DNA of 64,000 nucleotides from Pseudobutyrivibrio sp. UBA3626 (GCA_002373675.1 DFLF01000005.1:62001-126000); one strand, 5' to 3'; shown: positions 46,044 to 55,427, numbered from the stretch's first letter. Program-made: numbers and translations. Notes: generated from the sequence alone by a model not told the origin.

Positions 46044-47118
46044 TTTAAAGAAAGATGCAAAATTCGATGCAGTATCCCTGGGAGAAATTATGCTTAGACT
46101 TGACCCCGGCGAAGGAAGAATCAGAACCACTAGAGAATTCAGAGTATGGGAAGGCGGTGGAGAATACAATGTGGTCCGCGGTCTAAGGAAATGCTTTGGA
46201 ATGAATACAGCATGTATCACCAGCTTTGCAGATAACGAAGTAGGTAGATTATTAGAGGATTTGATTCTACAAGGTGGTGTAGACACTTCACTTATTAAAT
46301 GGGTTCCTTATGACGGAATCGGAAGAAGCGTTCGTAACGGACTCAACTTCACCGAGCGCGGCTTCGGCGTAAGAGGCGCTGTAGGTTGTTCCGACAGAGC
46401 CAATACTGCCGTATCTAAGACAGGAGATTATGACTTTGAATATATCTTTGGTGAGCTTGGGGTTAAGTGGCTCCACACCGGCGGAATCTATGCCGCACTA
46501 TCTGAGACTACTGCCAAGACAGTAATTAACGCTATTAAGACAGCCAAGAAATACGGAACTTATATAAGCTATGACCTTAATTATCGCCCTTCTATGTGGT
46601 CTGCTATCGGTGGTCTTGATAAGGCAAGAGAAGTTAATAAAGAAATTGCAAAATACGTTGACGTAATGATAGGTAATGAAGAAGACTTCACTGCTTGTCT
46701 TGGTCTTGAAGTAGAGGGCAACGATGGCGAGCTTAAGTCTCTTAATATCGATGGCTACAAGGCAATGCTTGAAAATGCTGTAAAGATATATCCTAACTGG
46801 AAGGTTGTTGCAACAACTCTTAGAACAGTTAAGACAGCAAGTATTAATGACTGGTCTGCAATCTGTTATAGTGATGGCAATATATATGAATCTAATAAAT
46901 ATGACAGCCTGGAGATTCTTGATAGAGTTGGTGGTGGAGATTCCTTTGCAAGCGGTCTAATCTATGGATTGATGACAACAGGTGATCCATTAAAGGCTGT
47001 GAACTACGGTGCTGCTCATGGAGCACTTGCTATGACAACTCCCGGAGATACTTCTATGGCAAATGTAAAAGAAGTTGAAGCGCTTATGTCAGGTGGAAGT
47101 GCTAGGGTTAAACGTTAG
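46030..47118 (+). CDS. kdgK: 2-Keto-3-deoxygluconate kinase (PfkB family)
   Basis: About 360 residues. GGAGG is followed by three consecutive ATG codons (46030, 46033, 46036); the second or third has better spacing. PfkB signatures: VSLGEIMLRLDPGEG, GGGEYNVVRGLRKCFG and the C-terminal DRVGGGDSFASGLIYGL with catalytic Asp. It phosphorylates KDG to KDPG, the substrate of Eda. Translational overlap with the AraC-type gene indicates one operon. It supplies the only step of the route not encoded in the divergent operon. Confidence 0.92.
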   Translation: MMMFDLKKDAKFDAVSLGEIMLRLDPGEGRIRTTREFRVWEGGGEYNVVRGLRKCFGMNTACITSFADNEVGRLLEDLILQGGVDTSLIKWVPYDGIGRSVRNGLNFTERGFGVRGAVGCSDRANTAVSKTGDYDFEYIFGELGVKWLHTGGIYAALSETTAKTVINAIKTAKKYGTYISYDLNYRPSMWSAIGGLDKAREVNKEIAKYVDVMIGNEEDFTACLGLEVEGNDGELKSLNIDGYKAMLENAVKIYPNWKVVATTLRTVKTASINDWSAICYSDGNIYESNKYDSLEILDRVGGGDSFASGLIYGLMTTGDPLKAVNYGAAHGALAMTTPGDTSMANVKEVEALMSGGSARVKR

Positions 47119-47132
47119 GTATTAAGCCGTCC

Positions 47133-47191
47133 GAGGAAATAAAAGTCTGTACGCTCATGGGGAAAATCGCTTTACAGACTTTTATTTCCTC
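47133..47191 (+). other. 19-bp perfect hairpin between kdgK and GH31 gene
   Basis: Arms 47133-47151 and 47173-47191 are fully complementary (GAGGAAATAAAAGTCTGTA to its reverse complement), with a 21-nt loop. No T-tract follows, so it is not a standard terminator. It may set mRNA processing or differential expression within the operon. Confidence 0.7.
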
Positions 47192-47240
47192 CGGCAGGGC
47201 ACATTACGCTTCACACCTATCATAAGGATGGAGAATATAT

Positions 47241-49760
47241 ATGAGAATTATAAAAGAGATAAAAAATGTAAATAGGGTAGATAACTACTACGAACTCAAG
47301 ACTAATGATGCAGATATAAGGATATGGTTCGTGACAGATTCCATAATCAGAATAAGGGTTGGTTTTGATGGAGATTTTGCAGAAGAAAGCTATAGCCTTG
47401 TTACTACTGCATGGTTCGACAGACTTGATGGTGTAGTGGGACCTAAGAAGACACGTATTGACGTTGCTGCAACCGAGCTATGTGATGAAGGAGATGTGGC
47501 AACTATTACAAGCGACGTTCTTAGTCTTGTAATACATAAATCTCCTGCCGTATTAGGGGTGTACGATAATGGGGACACGTTAATTCATCGAGATATCCCA
47601 CAGCTTGCCTACCGATGCGACTCTAATAACAGAAGAATACATACATCTGAGATTCAAGAGGGCGACTGCTTCTACGGCTTCGGCGAGAAGACCGGAAGTA
47701 TCAATAAGTTCCATCAGCTACTTACAATGAGTCCGGGGGATACCGTAGGTTATGATCCCATTAATGCCGACAGCTTATACAAGCATATTCCCTTCTATAT
47801 TAAGGCAAATAAGAACACTACAGCTTCCTGTGGCTACTTCTACCACAATATGAGTGAATGTACATTTGACATGGGAAGAAAACACAGTAATTACTGGAAG
47901 AGACACAGCACATATACAGTAGACAGTGGCGACATTGACCTGTTCCTTATATATGGTCCTACCATAAAAGATGTGGTTAGAGGATACACATTTCTTACAG
48001 GACGAAGTGCAATGCTTCCCAAATACGCACTTGGATATCTGGGTAGTTCTATGTATTATTCAGAGCTTAAAAAGGACTGTGATGACAAGATAATTAATTT
48101 CTTAGATACCGCCAAGGAAGAGGATATTCCTATCGACGGATTTCAGTTGTCAAGTGGCTATACTGCCCAGAATACTACTGCCGGCGGGAAAAGATGTGTC
48201 TTTACATGGAATAAAGACAGATTCAAAAATCCTTCTGATTTCTTCAAAGAGGCTAAAAAAAGAGGCGTCATTGTCTCTCCTAATGTTAAGCCCGGTATAT
48301 TACTGGCACATCCTGATATTGATAAATTCACTTCCAAAAATATGCTTGTAAAAGACGCTGAAAATGACACATACGCTACCGGTGAATGGTGGGGTGGCGA
48401 AGGTGTATTTGCAGACTTTACCAATCCTGCGTGTCGCAAGGAGTGGAAGAAGATGCTTACAGAAAATGTTATAAGTAAAGGCACTCCTTCTGTCTGGAAT
48501 GACAACTGTGAGTACGACAGCATTGTCGACAAGGATGCCAGAGTTGACTTCGACGGCAAAGGTTCCACAATTGGAAAGACAAGATGTATACAGGCTAACA
48601 TTATGTGTCAGATAACGGCTGATGCTATAGCTAAAGAATTTCCCAACGAAAGGCCTTACATAGTTTGTCGCGGAGGCCATAGCGGAATACAGCGCCTCGC
48701 TCAAAGCTGGGCAGGTGATAACAGAACAAGCTGGGATACCCTTAAGTATAACCAGTCTACAATTCTTGGTATGTCAATGTCAGGCGTAAGTAATTACGGC
48801 GGTGACATAGGCGGATTTTACGGCGATGCTCCTTCTCCTGAATTGTTTGTGCGCTGGGTTCAGGCAGGAATATTTATGCCAAGATTCTCAATCCATTCTG
48901 TCAACGCCGATAATACGGTAACGGAGCCCTGGATGTATCCTCAGTATACACATTACGTTAGAGATGCCATCAAGTTCAGATACAGATTGTTCCCATATCT
49001 CTATTCTCTAATGGCTGCATGTCATGCAAACGGAGATATGATTATGAATCCCCTTATGGCTGTCTTTCCTGAGGATGAACGAACATACAATACAAGTGAT
49101 TCATATGTATTGGGCGATTCTTTACTTGTTGCAAATGTACTTGACAAGGGCATTGATGAACATAATGTATTACTACCTTCCGGCAGTAATTACTATGAAT
49201 TCTCATATCTGACAAGGCATGTAACGCCACATGTATATGAGGGTGGAGAAGATATTACCATTCCGGTAGAGTTAGACACGATACCCCTATTCTTACTAAG
49301 CGGTGCCATTGTTCCTCTTGCGGGAAATGAACTAACTAACTTATCATTAGATACGCTGACTTCACTTCATGTAATATGTGTGGCTGATAAAGATTCACAT
49401 TTTACATATTATGAGGATGATGGGGTAAGTCTTGACTATGAAAATGGCGTGTACCATAAAATGGACATATCTATGACCTGTGGTGAGCTAACAGAGATTG
49501 AATTTATAAACAAAGGAAAATATAATACAACAATTGAGTCTGTTGAACTAGAAGTTGTATCAGGCAGGAATTGTCCTATCAATGTAACTAATGACGAAGA
49601 GGTACTGCCACATTTCCTCAAGCTGTCAGATTATGAGAACGCCGACTGCGGCTGGTATTACAATATAGAAAGCAAGGCAACATTTATTAAGTATCCATAT
49701 AAACAAGTTGATAACAAAGTGGTTATTGATTACGGTGACTTTGATATGCTTGGGATGTAA
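47241..49760 (+). CDS. GH31 family alpha-glycosidase
   Basis: 839 residues, no signal peptide. An N-terminal beta-sandwich is followed by the barrel: nucleophile Asp in PSVWNDNCEYD and acid/base in SWAGDNRTSWDTLKYN, with GGDIGGFYGDAPSPELFVRW between barrel and loop. The family includes alpha-glucosidases and alpha-xylosidases. PSVWNDNCEY rather than WxDMNE points to an alpha-glucosidase subgroup. Its link to kdgK and the AraC regulator suggests a role on a plant-derived oligosaccharide containing uronate, but that is inference. Confidence 0.9.
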   Translation: MRIIKEIKNVNRVDNYYELKTNDADIRIWFVTDSIIRIRVGFDGDFAEESYSLVTTAWFDRLDGVVGPKKTRIDVAATELCDEGDVATITSDVLSLVIHKSPAVLGVYDNGDTLIHRDIPQLAYRCDSNNRRIHTSEIQEGDCFYGFGEKTGSINKFHQLLTMSPGDTVGYDPINADSLYKHIPFYIKANKNTTASCGYFYHNMSECTFDMGRKHSNYWKRHSTYTVDSGDIDLFLIYGPTIKDVVRGYTFLTGRSAMLPKYALGYLGSSMYYSELKKDCDDKIINFLDTAKEEDIPIDGFQLSSGYTAQNTTAGGKRCVFTWNKDRFKNPSDFFKEAKKRGVIVSPNVKPGILLAHPDIDKFTSKNMLVKDAENDTYATGEWWGGEGVFADFTNPACRKEWKKMLTENVISKGTPSVWNDNCEYDSIVDKDARVDFDGKGSTIGKTRCIQANIMCQITADAIAKEFPNERPYIVCRGGHSGIQRLAQSWAGDNRTSWDTLKYNQSTILGMSMSGVSNYGGDIGGFYGDAPSPELFVRWVQAGIFMPRFSIHSVNADNTVTEPWMYPQYTHYVRDAIKFRYRLFPYLYSLMAACHANGDMIMNPLMAVFPEDERTYNTSDSYVLGDSLLVANVLDKGIDEHNVLLPSGSNYYEFSYLTRHVTPHVYEGGEDITIPVELDTIPLFLLSGAIVPLAGNELTNLSLDTLTSLHVICVADKDSHFTYYEDDGVSLDYENGVYHKMDISMTCGELTEIEFINKGKYNTTIESVELEVVSGRNCPINVTNDEEVLPHFLKLSDYENADCGWYYNIESKATFIKYPYKQVDNKVVIDYGDFDMLGM

Positions 49761-49766
49761 TATAAG

Positions 49767-49804
49767 AAGAGTCCTGTAGGTCATTAGCCTAGAGGGCTCT
49801 TTTT
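49767..49804 (+). terminator. Terminator after GH31 gene
   Basis: AAGAGTCC with GGGCTCTT arms, an imperfect inner stem (TAGG/CCTA), then TTTTT. Confidence 0.8.
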
Positions 49805-49821
49805 ACCAAATCATTTCCCTC

Positions 49822-50697
49822 CTATTTTTTCACCATCTCAATATTCATATCCACTATCCCACTTATTCCAGGCACAGTTGACTTCTCACTATATTGCCAG
49901 AAGCTAAAGTCATAGGGTGTCTGTGGCTTTGGCTCGTAGTCGGCATACCATACAGGATATTCTTGCAGCCTCGTCATGTCTAGCTGGAATGCCTCCCAGA
50001 GCATGTTACTGTAAATCATAGGCTTATAACCTGCTGCTTTAACCTCTTCGTTAAATGCTATCGTATTCTTGGTAAACTGCTCAGGTGTCACATTATCTGT
50101 TCTCGCCTCATCATCCAGTATATTCTCAGGATCATATACGATAGGAAGCTCTAATGCACGTCCCCGCAAATGCTCCAGTACAAACCTTGCTTCTTCTCTC
50201 GCCTCATCTTCATTAATTGCCTGGGAGAAGAAATATACGCCTACTTCAACTCCTGCAGCCTTCGCCTTAGCAATGTTATCATCAAACCTTGCGTCTGCCT
50301 TGATAACCCCTGACTCGCCATAGCCTCTATATCCGATTCTTATAAATGCGAAATCGATTCCTGAATTCTTAACCTCCTGCCAGTTAATATCACCCTGGTG
50401 TTCTGATACATCAACTCCAAGCCTAGATGTGTAAGTTCCGTCATCATAACGCATTTTCCCTGATTCGGATACGAACTTATTCTTATCATATGGATTCTTA
50501 GGAATATTAGGATTGATTATGGTCTGGTACCAATTGCCATGAGCATCAACGAAGGAAAGCATCTCTTCATTACCAGAATCCTTATTATCAGAAATGCTAT
50601 CTTCTCTATCAGATATAAATATTGTGTAACTAGCAGCCCCCAAGGATGCCACCAGCACAACAATAATTATTGTAATTATTATATTTCTGTTCTTCAT
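49822..50697 (-). CDS. GH25 muramidase, membrane-anchored
   Basis: 291 residues from ATG 50697 (GGAGG 5 nt upstream; a TTG start further up is in the ribosome site). One N-terminal membrane helix (about 7-28) serves as anchor or signal. The GH25 barrel begins LGVDVSEHQGDINWQEVK. FAFIRIGYRGYGE, GVYFFSQAINEDEA and VWYADYEPKPQTPYDFSFWQYS are all typical. The strand that usually carries the acidic pair reads IVYDPENI, so DPE replaces the more common D-x-E spacing (D-x-E is still met). It cleaves peptidoglycan between MurNAc and GlcNAc. Confidence 0.92.
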   Translation of the reverse strand: MKNRNIIITIIIVVLVASLGAASYTIFISDREDSISDNKDSGNEEMLSFVDAHGNWYQTIINPNIPKNPYDKNKFVSESGKMRYDDGTYTSRLGVDVSEHQGDINWQEVKNSGIDFAFIRIGYRGYGESGVIKADARFDDNIAKAKAAGVEVGVYFFSQAINEDEAREEARFVLEHLRGRALELPIVYDPENILDDEARTDNVTPEQFTKNTIAFNEEVKAAGYKPMIYSNMLWEAFQLDMTRLQEYPVWYADYEPKPQTPYDFSFWQYSEKSTVPGISGIVDMNIEMVKK

Positions 50698-50717
50698 ACC
50701 AACCTCCAATTAGATAT

Positions 50718-50747
50718 ATTATAACACCATTTCCCAACATCTTGTAA
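50718..50747 (-). promoter_or_regulatory. Promoter of GH25 gene
   Basis: TTACAA (50742-50747), 18 nt, TATAAT (50718-50723) on the minus strand. Confidence 0.6.
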
Positions 50748-50753
50748 TTTTTC

Positions 50754-50782
50754 TTGCATTTTACAACTACATCGTGTATAAT
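50754..50782 (+). promoter_or_regulatory. Promoter of J-domain gene
   Basis: TTGCAT (50754-50759), 17 nt, TATAAT (50777-50782). Confidence 0.75.
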
Positions 50783-50832
50783 TGTTAGGAATTTGTTGTT
50801 GAACACCCTGTTACTATAATAAGGAGTTATTC

Positions 50833-51369
50833 ATGAACATGGAATATGATTTCGTACCAGCACCGACTGATGCGAAAGAATTTGAGCAGTGGCGTAAAGA
50901 ACAGGCAAAAATAATTCAGAAGTTGCATAGAGATCTTAATACTACTAAATCTCTTATAGACAGAGCGCAACAAGAATTAGAACTTCAAAGCGAAAAACTT
51001 GAACGTGAGAAGAAAACTGAACGAGATAGAATGGCCAGAGAAAAGGATTTATTCGATATGAAATGGAAGGTCCTTGAGTCTGAAACCCAAAAACTCGCTG
51101 ATGACAGAAAGAAATTCGAAAGAGAGAAAGCATTCTACTCTAAAGTTCTTAAATTCAACGAAGAGAACCCAGACAGTAATAATGCAGAACAAATATCCAA
51201 TGCACAGATATTCTTCATTGGAGTTGGTTCAGAAAAATCTCTTAAGAAACGATATAAAGACCTACTTAAGATTTATCATCCAGATAATTTGGACGGCGAC
51301 ACAGGTACAATTCAAGAAATTAACAGGGAATATGACGAGCTTTGCAAAAAAATGCAGGTAGCTAATTAG
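50833..51369 (+). CDS. Coiled-coil protein with C-terminal J domain
   Basis: 178 residues. Residues 15-105 form a strongly charged coiled coil (KEQAKIIQKLHRDL through KFEREKAF). The C-terminal 55 residues form a J domain with YKDLLKIYHPDN; the HPD motif that stimulates DnaK ATPase is intact. There is no Gly/Phe region, zinc module or membrane helix, so it is a type III co-chaperone. The client is unknown. It stands alone between GH25 and azlC. Confidence 0.85.
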   Translation: MNMEYDFVPAPTDAKEFEQWRKEQAKIIQKLHRDLNTTKSLIDRAQQELELQSEKLEREKKTERDRMAREKDLFDMKWKVLESETQKLADDRKKFEREKAFYSKVLKFNEENPDSNNAEQISNAQIFFIGVGSEKSLKKRYKDLLKIYHPDNLDGDTGTIQEINREYDELCKKMQVAN

Positions 51370-51380
51370 AATTATAATTT

Positions 51381-51431
51381 ATCCCCCGAGCTAATTTGAT
51401 TTTTTCTTCCTAATTAGCGCGGGGGATTTTT
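51381..51431 (+). terminator. Terminator after J-domain gene
   Basis: ATCCCCC / GGGGGAT plus an inner AGCTAATT/AATTAGC pairing, followed by TTTT. It lies just before the azlC ribosome site, so it could also attenuate azlCD. Confidence 0.85.
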
Positions 51432-51446
51432 ACGAGGAAATAGCTT

Positions 51447-52172
51447 ATGAACACAGCATTATTAAAAAAAGGAATATCAGCCGGTCTCCCAATTGGTTTA
51501 GGTTATCTATCAGTTTCCTTTACCTTTGGTATTATGGCCACCTCTGCTGGCTTAAGTTGGTGGCAGGCATTACTTATTTCTATGCTTAACCTCACTTCAG
51601 CAGGACAACTTGCTGGCATTAACATTATGATTCATCCTATGCAATATATAGAAATGCTAATAGCTCAATTAACTATTAACATTAGATACTCATTTATGTC
51701 AGTATCCCTGTCACAGAAAACGGACGACTCTTTCAAAATGAACGATAGATGGATTCTTGGGGGGTTTGTAACAGATGAAATATTTGGTGTTGCCATAACA
51801 GAAGACAAAGTCAACAAATATTTCTTTGCGGGACTTACCATTTTACCATATATTGGATGGGCTAGCGGTACACTAATCGGCGCCCTTCTTGGAAATGTAT
51901 TACCAGACATAGTCCTTAATTCACTTAACATTGCATTGTACGCTATGTTCATTGCAATCGTTATTCCAGAAGCAAAGAAATCCGTTGCAATAACTGTTGT
52001 ATCGCTTATAGCTGTTGGGCTAAGCTGCATGTTCTACTTCGTACCAATGCTAAGCAACATATCCAGCGGAATCACCATTTGCATCTGTGCAATTGTTGCA
52101 ACAGGCATAGGTGCAATCCTCTTCCCTATAAAAGAAGACGATCCCCTTGAAACTGTAGAAACCAAAGAATAA
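51447..52172 (+). CDS. azlC: AzlC-family branched-chain amino acid exporter subunit
   Basis: 241 residues. KKGISAGLPIGLGYLSVSFTFGIMA at the start (in part GLPIGLGYLSVSFTFGI) and about seven membrane helices match AzlC. LTSAGQLAGI and INIRYSFMSVSLSQK are family motifs. It forms a two-part efflux permease with AzlD. AGGAAATAGCTT precedes ATG. Confidence 0.92.
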   Translation: MNTALLKKGISAGLPIGLGYLSVSFTFGIMATSAGLSWWQALLISMLNLTSAGQLAGINIMIHPMQYIEMLIAQLTINIRYSFMSVSLSQKTDDSFKMNDRWILGGFVTDEIFGVAITEDKVNKYFFAGLTILPYIGWASGTLIGALLGNVLPDIVLNSLNIALYAMFIAIVIPEAKKSVAITVVSLIAVGLSCMFYFVPMLSNISSGITICICAIVATGIGAILFPIKEDDPLETVETKE

Positions 52173-52186
52173 ACAGGAGTCACAAT

Positions 52187-52507
52187 ATGGATAACATTCA
52201 ATTCTTTATATACCTTGCAATTATGGCTATATCGACTTATTTAATTCGTGCCATTCCATTTGCACTTGCAAGTAGAAAAATTGAAAACACATTTATAAAA
52301 TCATTCCTCTGCTACATACCTTATGCGGTACTCGCAGCAATGACCTTCCCGGCAGTTTTTTATGCAACCAAAAACCCTGTCTCAGCCACTGTAGGAGTCA
52401 TTATCGCATTCATCCTCGCTCTATTTAAGAGAGGACTTATGACCGTTGCTGTAGCTGCATGTGCTGGAGTATTTATTACGGAAATTGTGCTTAGATATAT
52501 ATTATAG
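52187..52507 (+). CDS. azlD: AzlD-family small exporter subunit
   Basis: 106 residues with four hydrophobic helices. YLIRAIPFALASRKI and FLCYIPYAVLAAMTFPAVFYA (in part YIPYAVLAAMTFPA) are typical AzlD. It lies 14 nt after azlC (AGGAG ribosome site) and must work with it. Confidence 0.9.
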   Translation: MDNIQFFIYLAIMAISTYLIRAIPFALASRKIENTFIKSFLCYIPYAVLAAMTFPAVFYATKNPVSATVGVIIAFILALFKRGLMTVAVAACAGVFITEIVLRYIL

Positions 52508-52551
52508 CGTAGAAAGAGGGCGCAGAAGTGTCCTATGACGTATTAATTCAA

Positions 52552-52697
52552 GCTTAGTATATATTAGTGATTATCTCATTACACAGAAAAGTCTCACCAC
52601 GGATGGTGAGACTAGATGACCGCAGACACGATGTCTGATCGGTCATCGATTTCGTAATATTAATTAAAACTTATGTAATCACTTATATATACTTAGC
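52552..52697. repeat. 146-bp inverted-repeat element with two inner hairpins
   Basis: Arms 52552-52573 and 52676-52697 pair at 20 of 22 positions. Inside lie hairpin 1 (52590-52613: 10-bp stem, CGGA loop) and hairpin 2 (52615-52647: GATGACCG and CAGACA stems, CGA loop, 2-nt bulge). It sits between convergent azlD and the SGNH gene. No coding sequence is present. It may be a structured RNA or a MITE-like element; I see no clear target-site duplication. Confidence 0.7.
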
Positions 52698-52755
52698 GAA
52701 GAAGCATCAATGCATATGGGTACTTTTATTTTCTTATGGCCTTATGGCCTTAGTA

Positions 52756-53781
52756 TTAATCTAAGTTCGCTAACACTTCATCATAATTACTATAGAAATA
52801 CTGCTCAGGATTGTCACTCTTCATAACCTCTACAAGAAGTCTGGACTGCCTGTCAGCAATATCTCCCATCATATGACCATCCATATCTACGTAATCATTG
52901 TCAGTCCTGTATAGGTATTCCCATTTTCCATAATTAAAATCATAGAATTCAATTCCCATGGCGCCTAACATATTATCGAAATAATCATGAACGTCACCCA
53001 TGTTCTGGGTCTTCAATCTAGACGGTATAAGTGCCGACTGAACACATATAAGTTTAATTCCATGCTCATCACAATATGCTTTAATCTGCTCCAGACTATC
53101 TATATTAGACTGCTCAACATCACCTTTGAACTCCCAGTCTTCCCATCCTAAGTCCGGAGCTCTGTTGACACCTCTTAAGAATCCTCTGCCTTCGTAAGTA
53201 AAAGCAGTGTCCGATTTAAGGTACATATTGACAGCGTTCATGGCATTGTCATTATTCTCGATGTATTCTTTGTCGAGTTTTGCTCGTACACAATTAGGAA
53301 TCTTTTGAATATTCTCCCAGGTCAGCTGATAGTCACAGAATAACTTCACAAATCTGTCAGGCCATACCACGTTCTTAAAATATTCCCAACGTTTAGCTCC
53401 TGTGATATACGGCATAAGATTCATATCCTGCCCCGGATCTCTTGTCTGATCCAGTCTCCAGTAGTAAGGATCAATATCTAATATAACAGTCTTATACTTG
53501 TCATCAACATTTGCTTCCTGAAGAATATAATAGATATTGTTAATGGGCGTTATTCGTCTTGCAACACTAACTGTCTCATGACCTGTTCCTTCAGTAATAA
53601 TGTACGGATTATACCCACACTCAGCGTGGGATTCACCCATTATCAGCGTATCATAATTCCCTTCCTTCGCCTGATGAAGAAGTACTCTTATTCCGGAAGG
53701 CGGAGTTAGAAGGAATGTGAAGATTCCTACTGATATCAGGAATATTATTACAAAGCCAAGGATTCGTCTAAAAGTTCGCAT
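52756..53781 (-). CDS. SGNH-like protein, partner of MBOAT acyltransferase
   Basis: 341 residues from ATG 53781 (GGAGG 8 nt upstream). One N-terminal membrane helix (about 8-27) leads to an external domain. LIMGESHAECGYNP fits the nucleophile block of SGNH/DltD-AlgX-like proteins, and DMDGHMMGD near the C-terminus could supply the Asp/His. It overlaps the MBOAT gene by 14 nt. By analogy with DltB-DltD and AlgI-AlgJ pairs it probably completes O-acylation of a surface polymer. The polymer is unknown. Confidence 0.8.
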   Translation of the reverse strand: MRTFRRILGFVIIFLISVGIFTFLLTPPSGIRVLLHQAKEGNYDTLIMGESHAECGYNPYIITEGTGHETVSVARRITPINNIYYILQEANVDDKYKTVILDIDPYYWRLDQTRDPGQDMNLMPYITGAKRWEYFKNVVWPDRFVKLFCDYQLTWENIQKIPNCVRAKLDKEYIENNDNAMNAVNMYLKSDTAFTYEGRGFLRGVNRAPDLGWEDWEFKGDVEQSNIDSLEQIKAYCDEHGIKLICVQSALIPSRLKTQNMGDVHDYFDNMLGAMGIEFYDFNYGKWEYLYRTDNDYVDMDGHMMGDIADRQSRLLVEVMKSDNPEQYFYSNYDEVLANLD

Positions 53782-55264
53782 ACATAAATCCTCCTGCAAA
53801 TGATACCGATACAAAACAAGCTATTGCCTGAATAAGCACCACCCATACAAGTATCTGTAGCCAATAATTCTTGCCGTCTAGTTTCTCTCGAATTGAAATA
53901 TTCTTCTCATGAAGTATATCAACTGCAAGTGCTAATCCGATTCCGATTGGAAGAATAAACCAGTCCCAATGTTGCAATTCAAACCAGTCAAAGCTTGTCA
54001 AGTCGAATCTTATACTGTTATAAAGCATTACAAATGCATCTTTCATAGATGTGGTACAATCAAATACCCATCCAACAGTAATTATAAATAGTGTTCTAAT
54101 AAGCGAGAACACTCTATATCCTGTAGACTTGTCATTGATGTTAAGTCCCTTCTTCCATGATGCATAGACATCTACAAGAATTGCCGATATCGCCAATATG
54201 ATACCGTTATAAAGTCCCCACGCAAGATAATTTGATCCCAGGCCATGCCATACACCTACCAGGATAAACACCACAATGTCCGCTATTGCCATTCCTATAC
54301 GATTAGCCATCTTCCTTGAGACAACTTTCTTAAGACCTTTCTTGGTCTTGCCCATCCATTTCGAAATGGATATAGGATAGAATATATAATCCTTCATCCA
54401 CTGACCTAGAGATATATGCCATCTACGCCAGAATTCTCCCAGCGACAATGAGAAGTAAGGCTGTCTAAAGTTATCCTTCATCATTATACCGAAGCACTGT
54501 GAAGCACCTCTTATAATATCTATTCCTCCACTAAAATCCAAGTAAAGCTGTATTCCGTATGCGATGAACCCAATCCATACAGATGCACCATAAGGCACGT
54601 CAGGATTATTCGTAAAAACCTGAGCCACATAAGTTCCTGCCCTATCGGCAACAACCAGTTTCTTAAATAGTCCCCATAGCATCAACTGGGCACCATGCTT
54701 GATATTAATCCACTCTAGTCTATGCTCCTTGAATAATTCCGGAGCCAACTCCGAGTATTTACTGATTGGTCCTTGTACCATCTGTGGAAAATATGATGTA
54801 AATAACAGTATCTTAAGATAATTCTTCTCAGCCTCAGTCTTACCCCAATATACATCCAGCATATATGACACTACCTGAAGTGTATAGTAAGACAGTCCGG
54901 CAGGCACAATAAAGTTACCCATAAAGATTTTATATGGATAAGTCTCACCAAAGAAATGTATGTCATGGTTGAATACCTCCATGCCAAGTACATACTTAAG
55001 AATTATAAGTACGGCAAATGCCAGTACCATTCCACCTATCAGAAATGCTTTCTTATGATTCTCACTTTTCTCCATTAGTCTTGCCGAGAAATATGTGACT
55101 GTAGAAGTGAAAATAACAAAAAGGGCTCCGAAGTAACTTATAGAGAATATATATACAAAGCTAAGTACAATAAGCCATCCCCATCTGTATTTGACAGGGA
55201 TAATATAATAAGTAATCACTGATATTATGAAAAAAACCATAAAACCTGCAGCGGTAATACTCAT
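53768..55264 (-). CDS. MBOAT-family O-acyltransferase (AlgI/DltB-like)
   Basis: 499 residues from ATG 55264 (AAAGGAA upstream); a longer ORF has no ribosome site. About eleven membrane helices. Conserved MBOAT residues include H283 in FWRRWHISLGQWMKDY and the catalytic H340 in VGVWHGLGSNYLAWG. QGPISKYSEL and YLDFSGGIDI are AlgI-like. It moves an acyl group across the membrane to a secreted acceptor. The neighbour supplies the SGNH partner, and a polysaccharide deacetylase diverges upstream. Confidence 0.9.
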   Translation of the reverse strand: MSITAAGFMVFFIISVITYYIIPVKYRWGWLIVLSFVYIFSISYFGALFVIFTSTVTYFSARLMEKSENHKKAFLIGGMVLAFAVLIILKYVLGMEVFNHDIHFFGETYPYKIFMGNFIVPAGLSYYTLQVVSYMLDVYWGKTEAEKNYLKILLFTSYFPQMVQGPISKYSELAPELFKEHRLEWINIKHGAQLMLWGLFKKLVVADRAGTYVAQVFTNNPDVPYGASVWIGFIAYGIQLYLDFSGGIDIIRGASQCFGIMMKDNFRQPYFSLSLGEFWRRWHISLGQWMKDYIFYPISISKWMGKTKKGLKKVVSRKMANRIGMAIADIVVFILVGVWHGLGSNYLAWGLYNGIILAISAILVDVYASWKKGLNINDKSTGYRVFSLIRTLFIITVGWVFDCTTSMKDAFVMLYNSIRFDLTSFDWFELQHWDWFILPIGIGLALAVDILHEKNISIREKLDGKNYWLQILVWVVLIQAIACFVSVSFAGGFMYANF

Positions 55265-55427
55265 TTCTAAATTCCTTTCCAACTTCTTTTTGACAAGAAG
55301 CACTACGAAAAATATCATAACATATTTTTTATATTGAATCATCATTCATTTTTTATTATTTATAACAAATAATTAATGAAAAAATGTTAAATTTATTGTA
55401 TTATATTATGTGGCAAAGGAGGTAGCC

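Noticed and set aside
47133..47191. Rho-independent terminator after kdgK
   Set aside because: A strong stem is present but no T-tract follows, and the GH31 gene continues on the same strand.
48158..48704. Minus-strand ORFs inside the GH31 gene
   Set aside because: These are shadows of the GH31 frame. The sense frame carries the full catalytic motifs.
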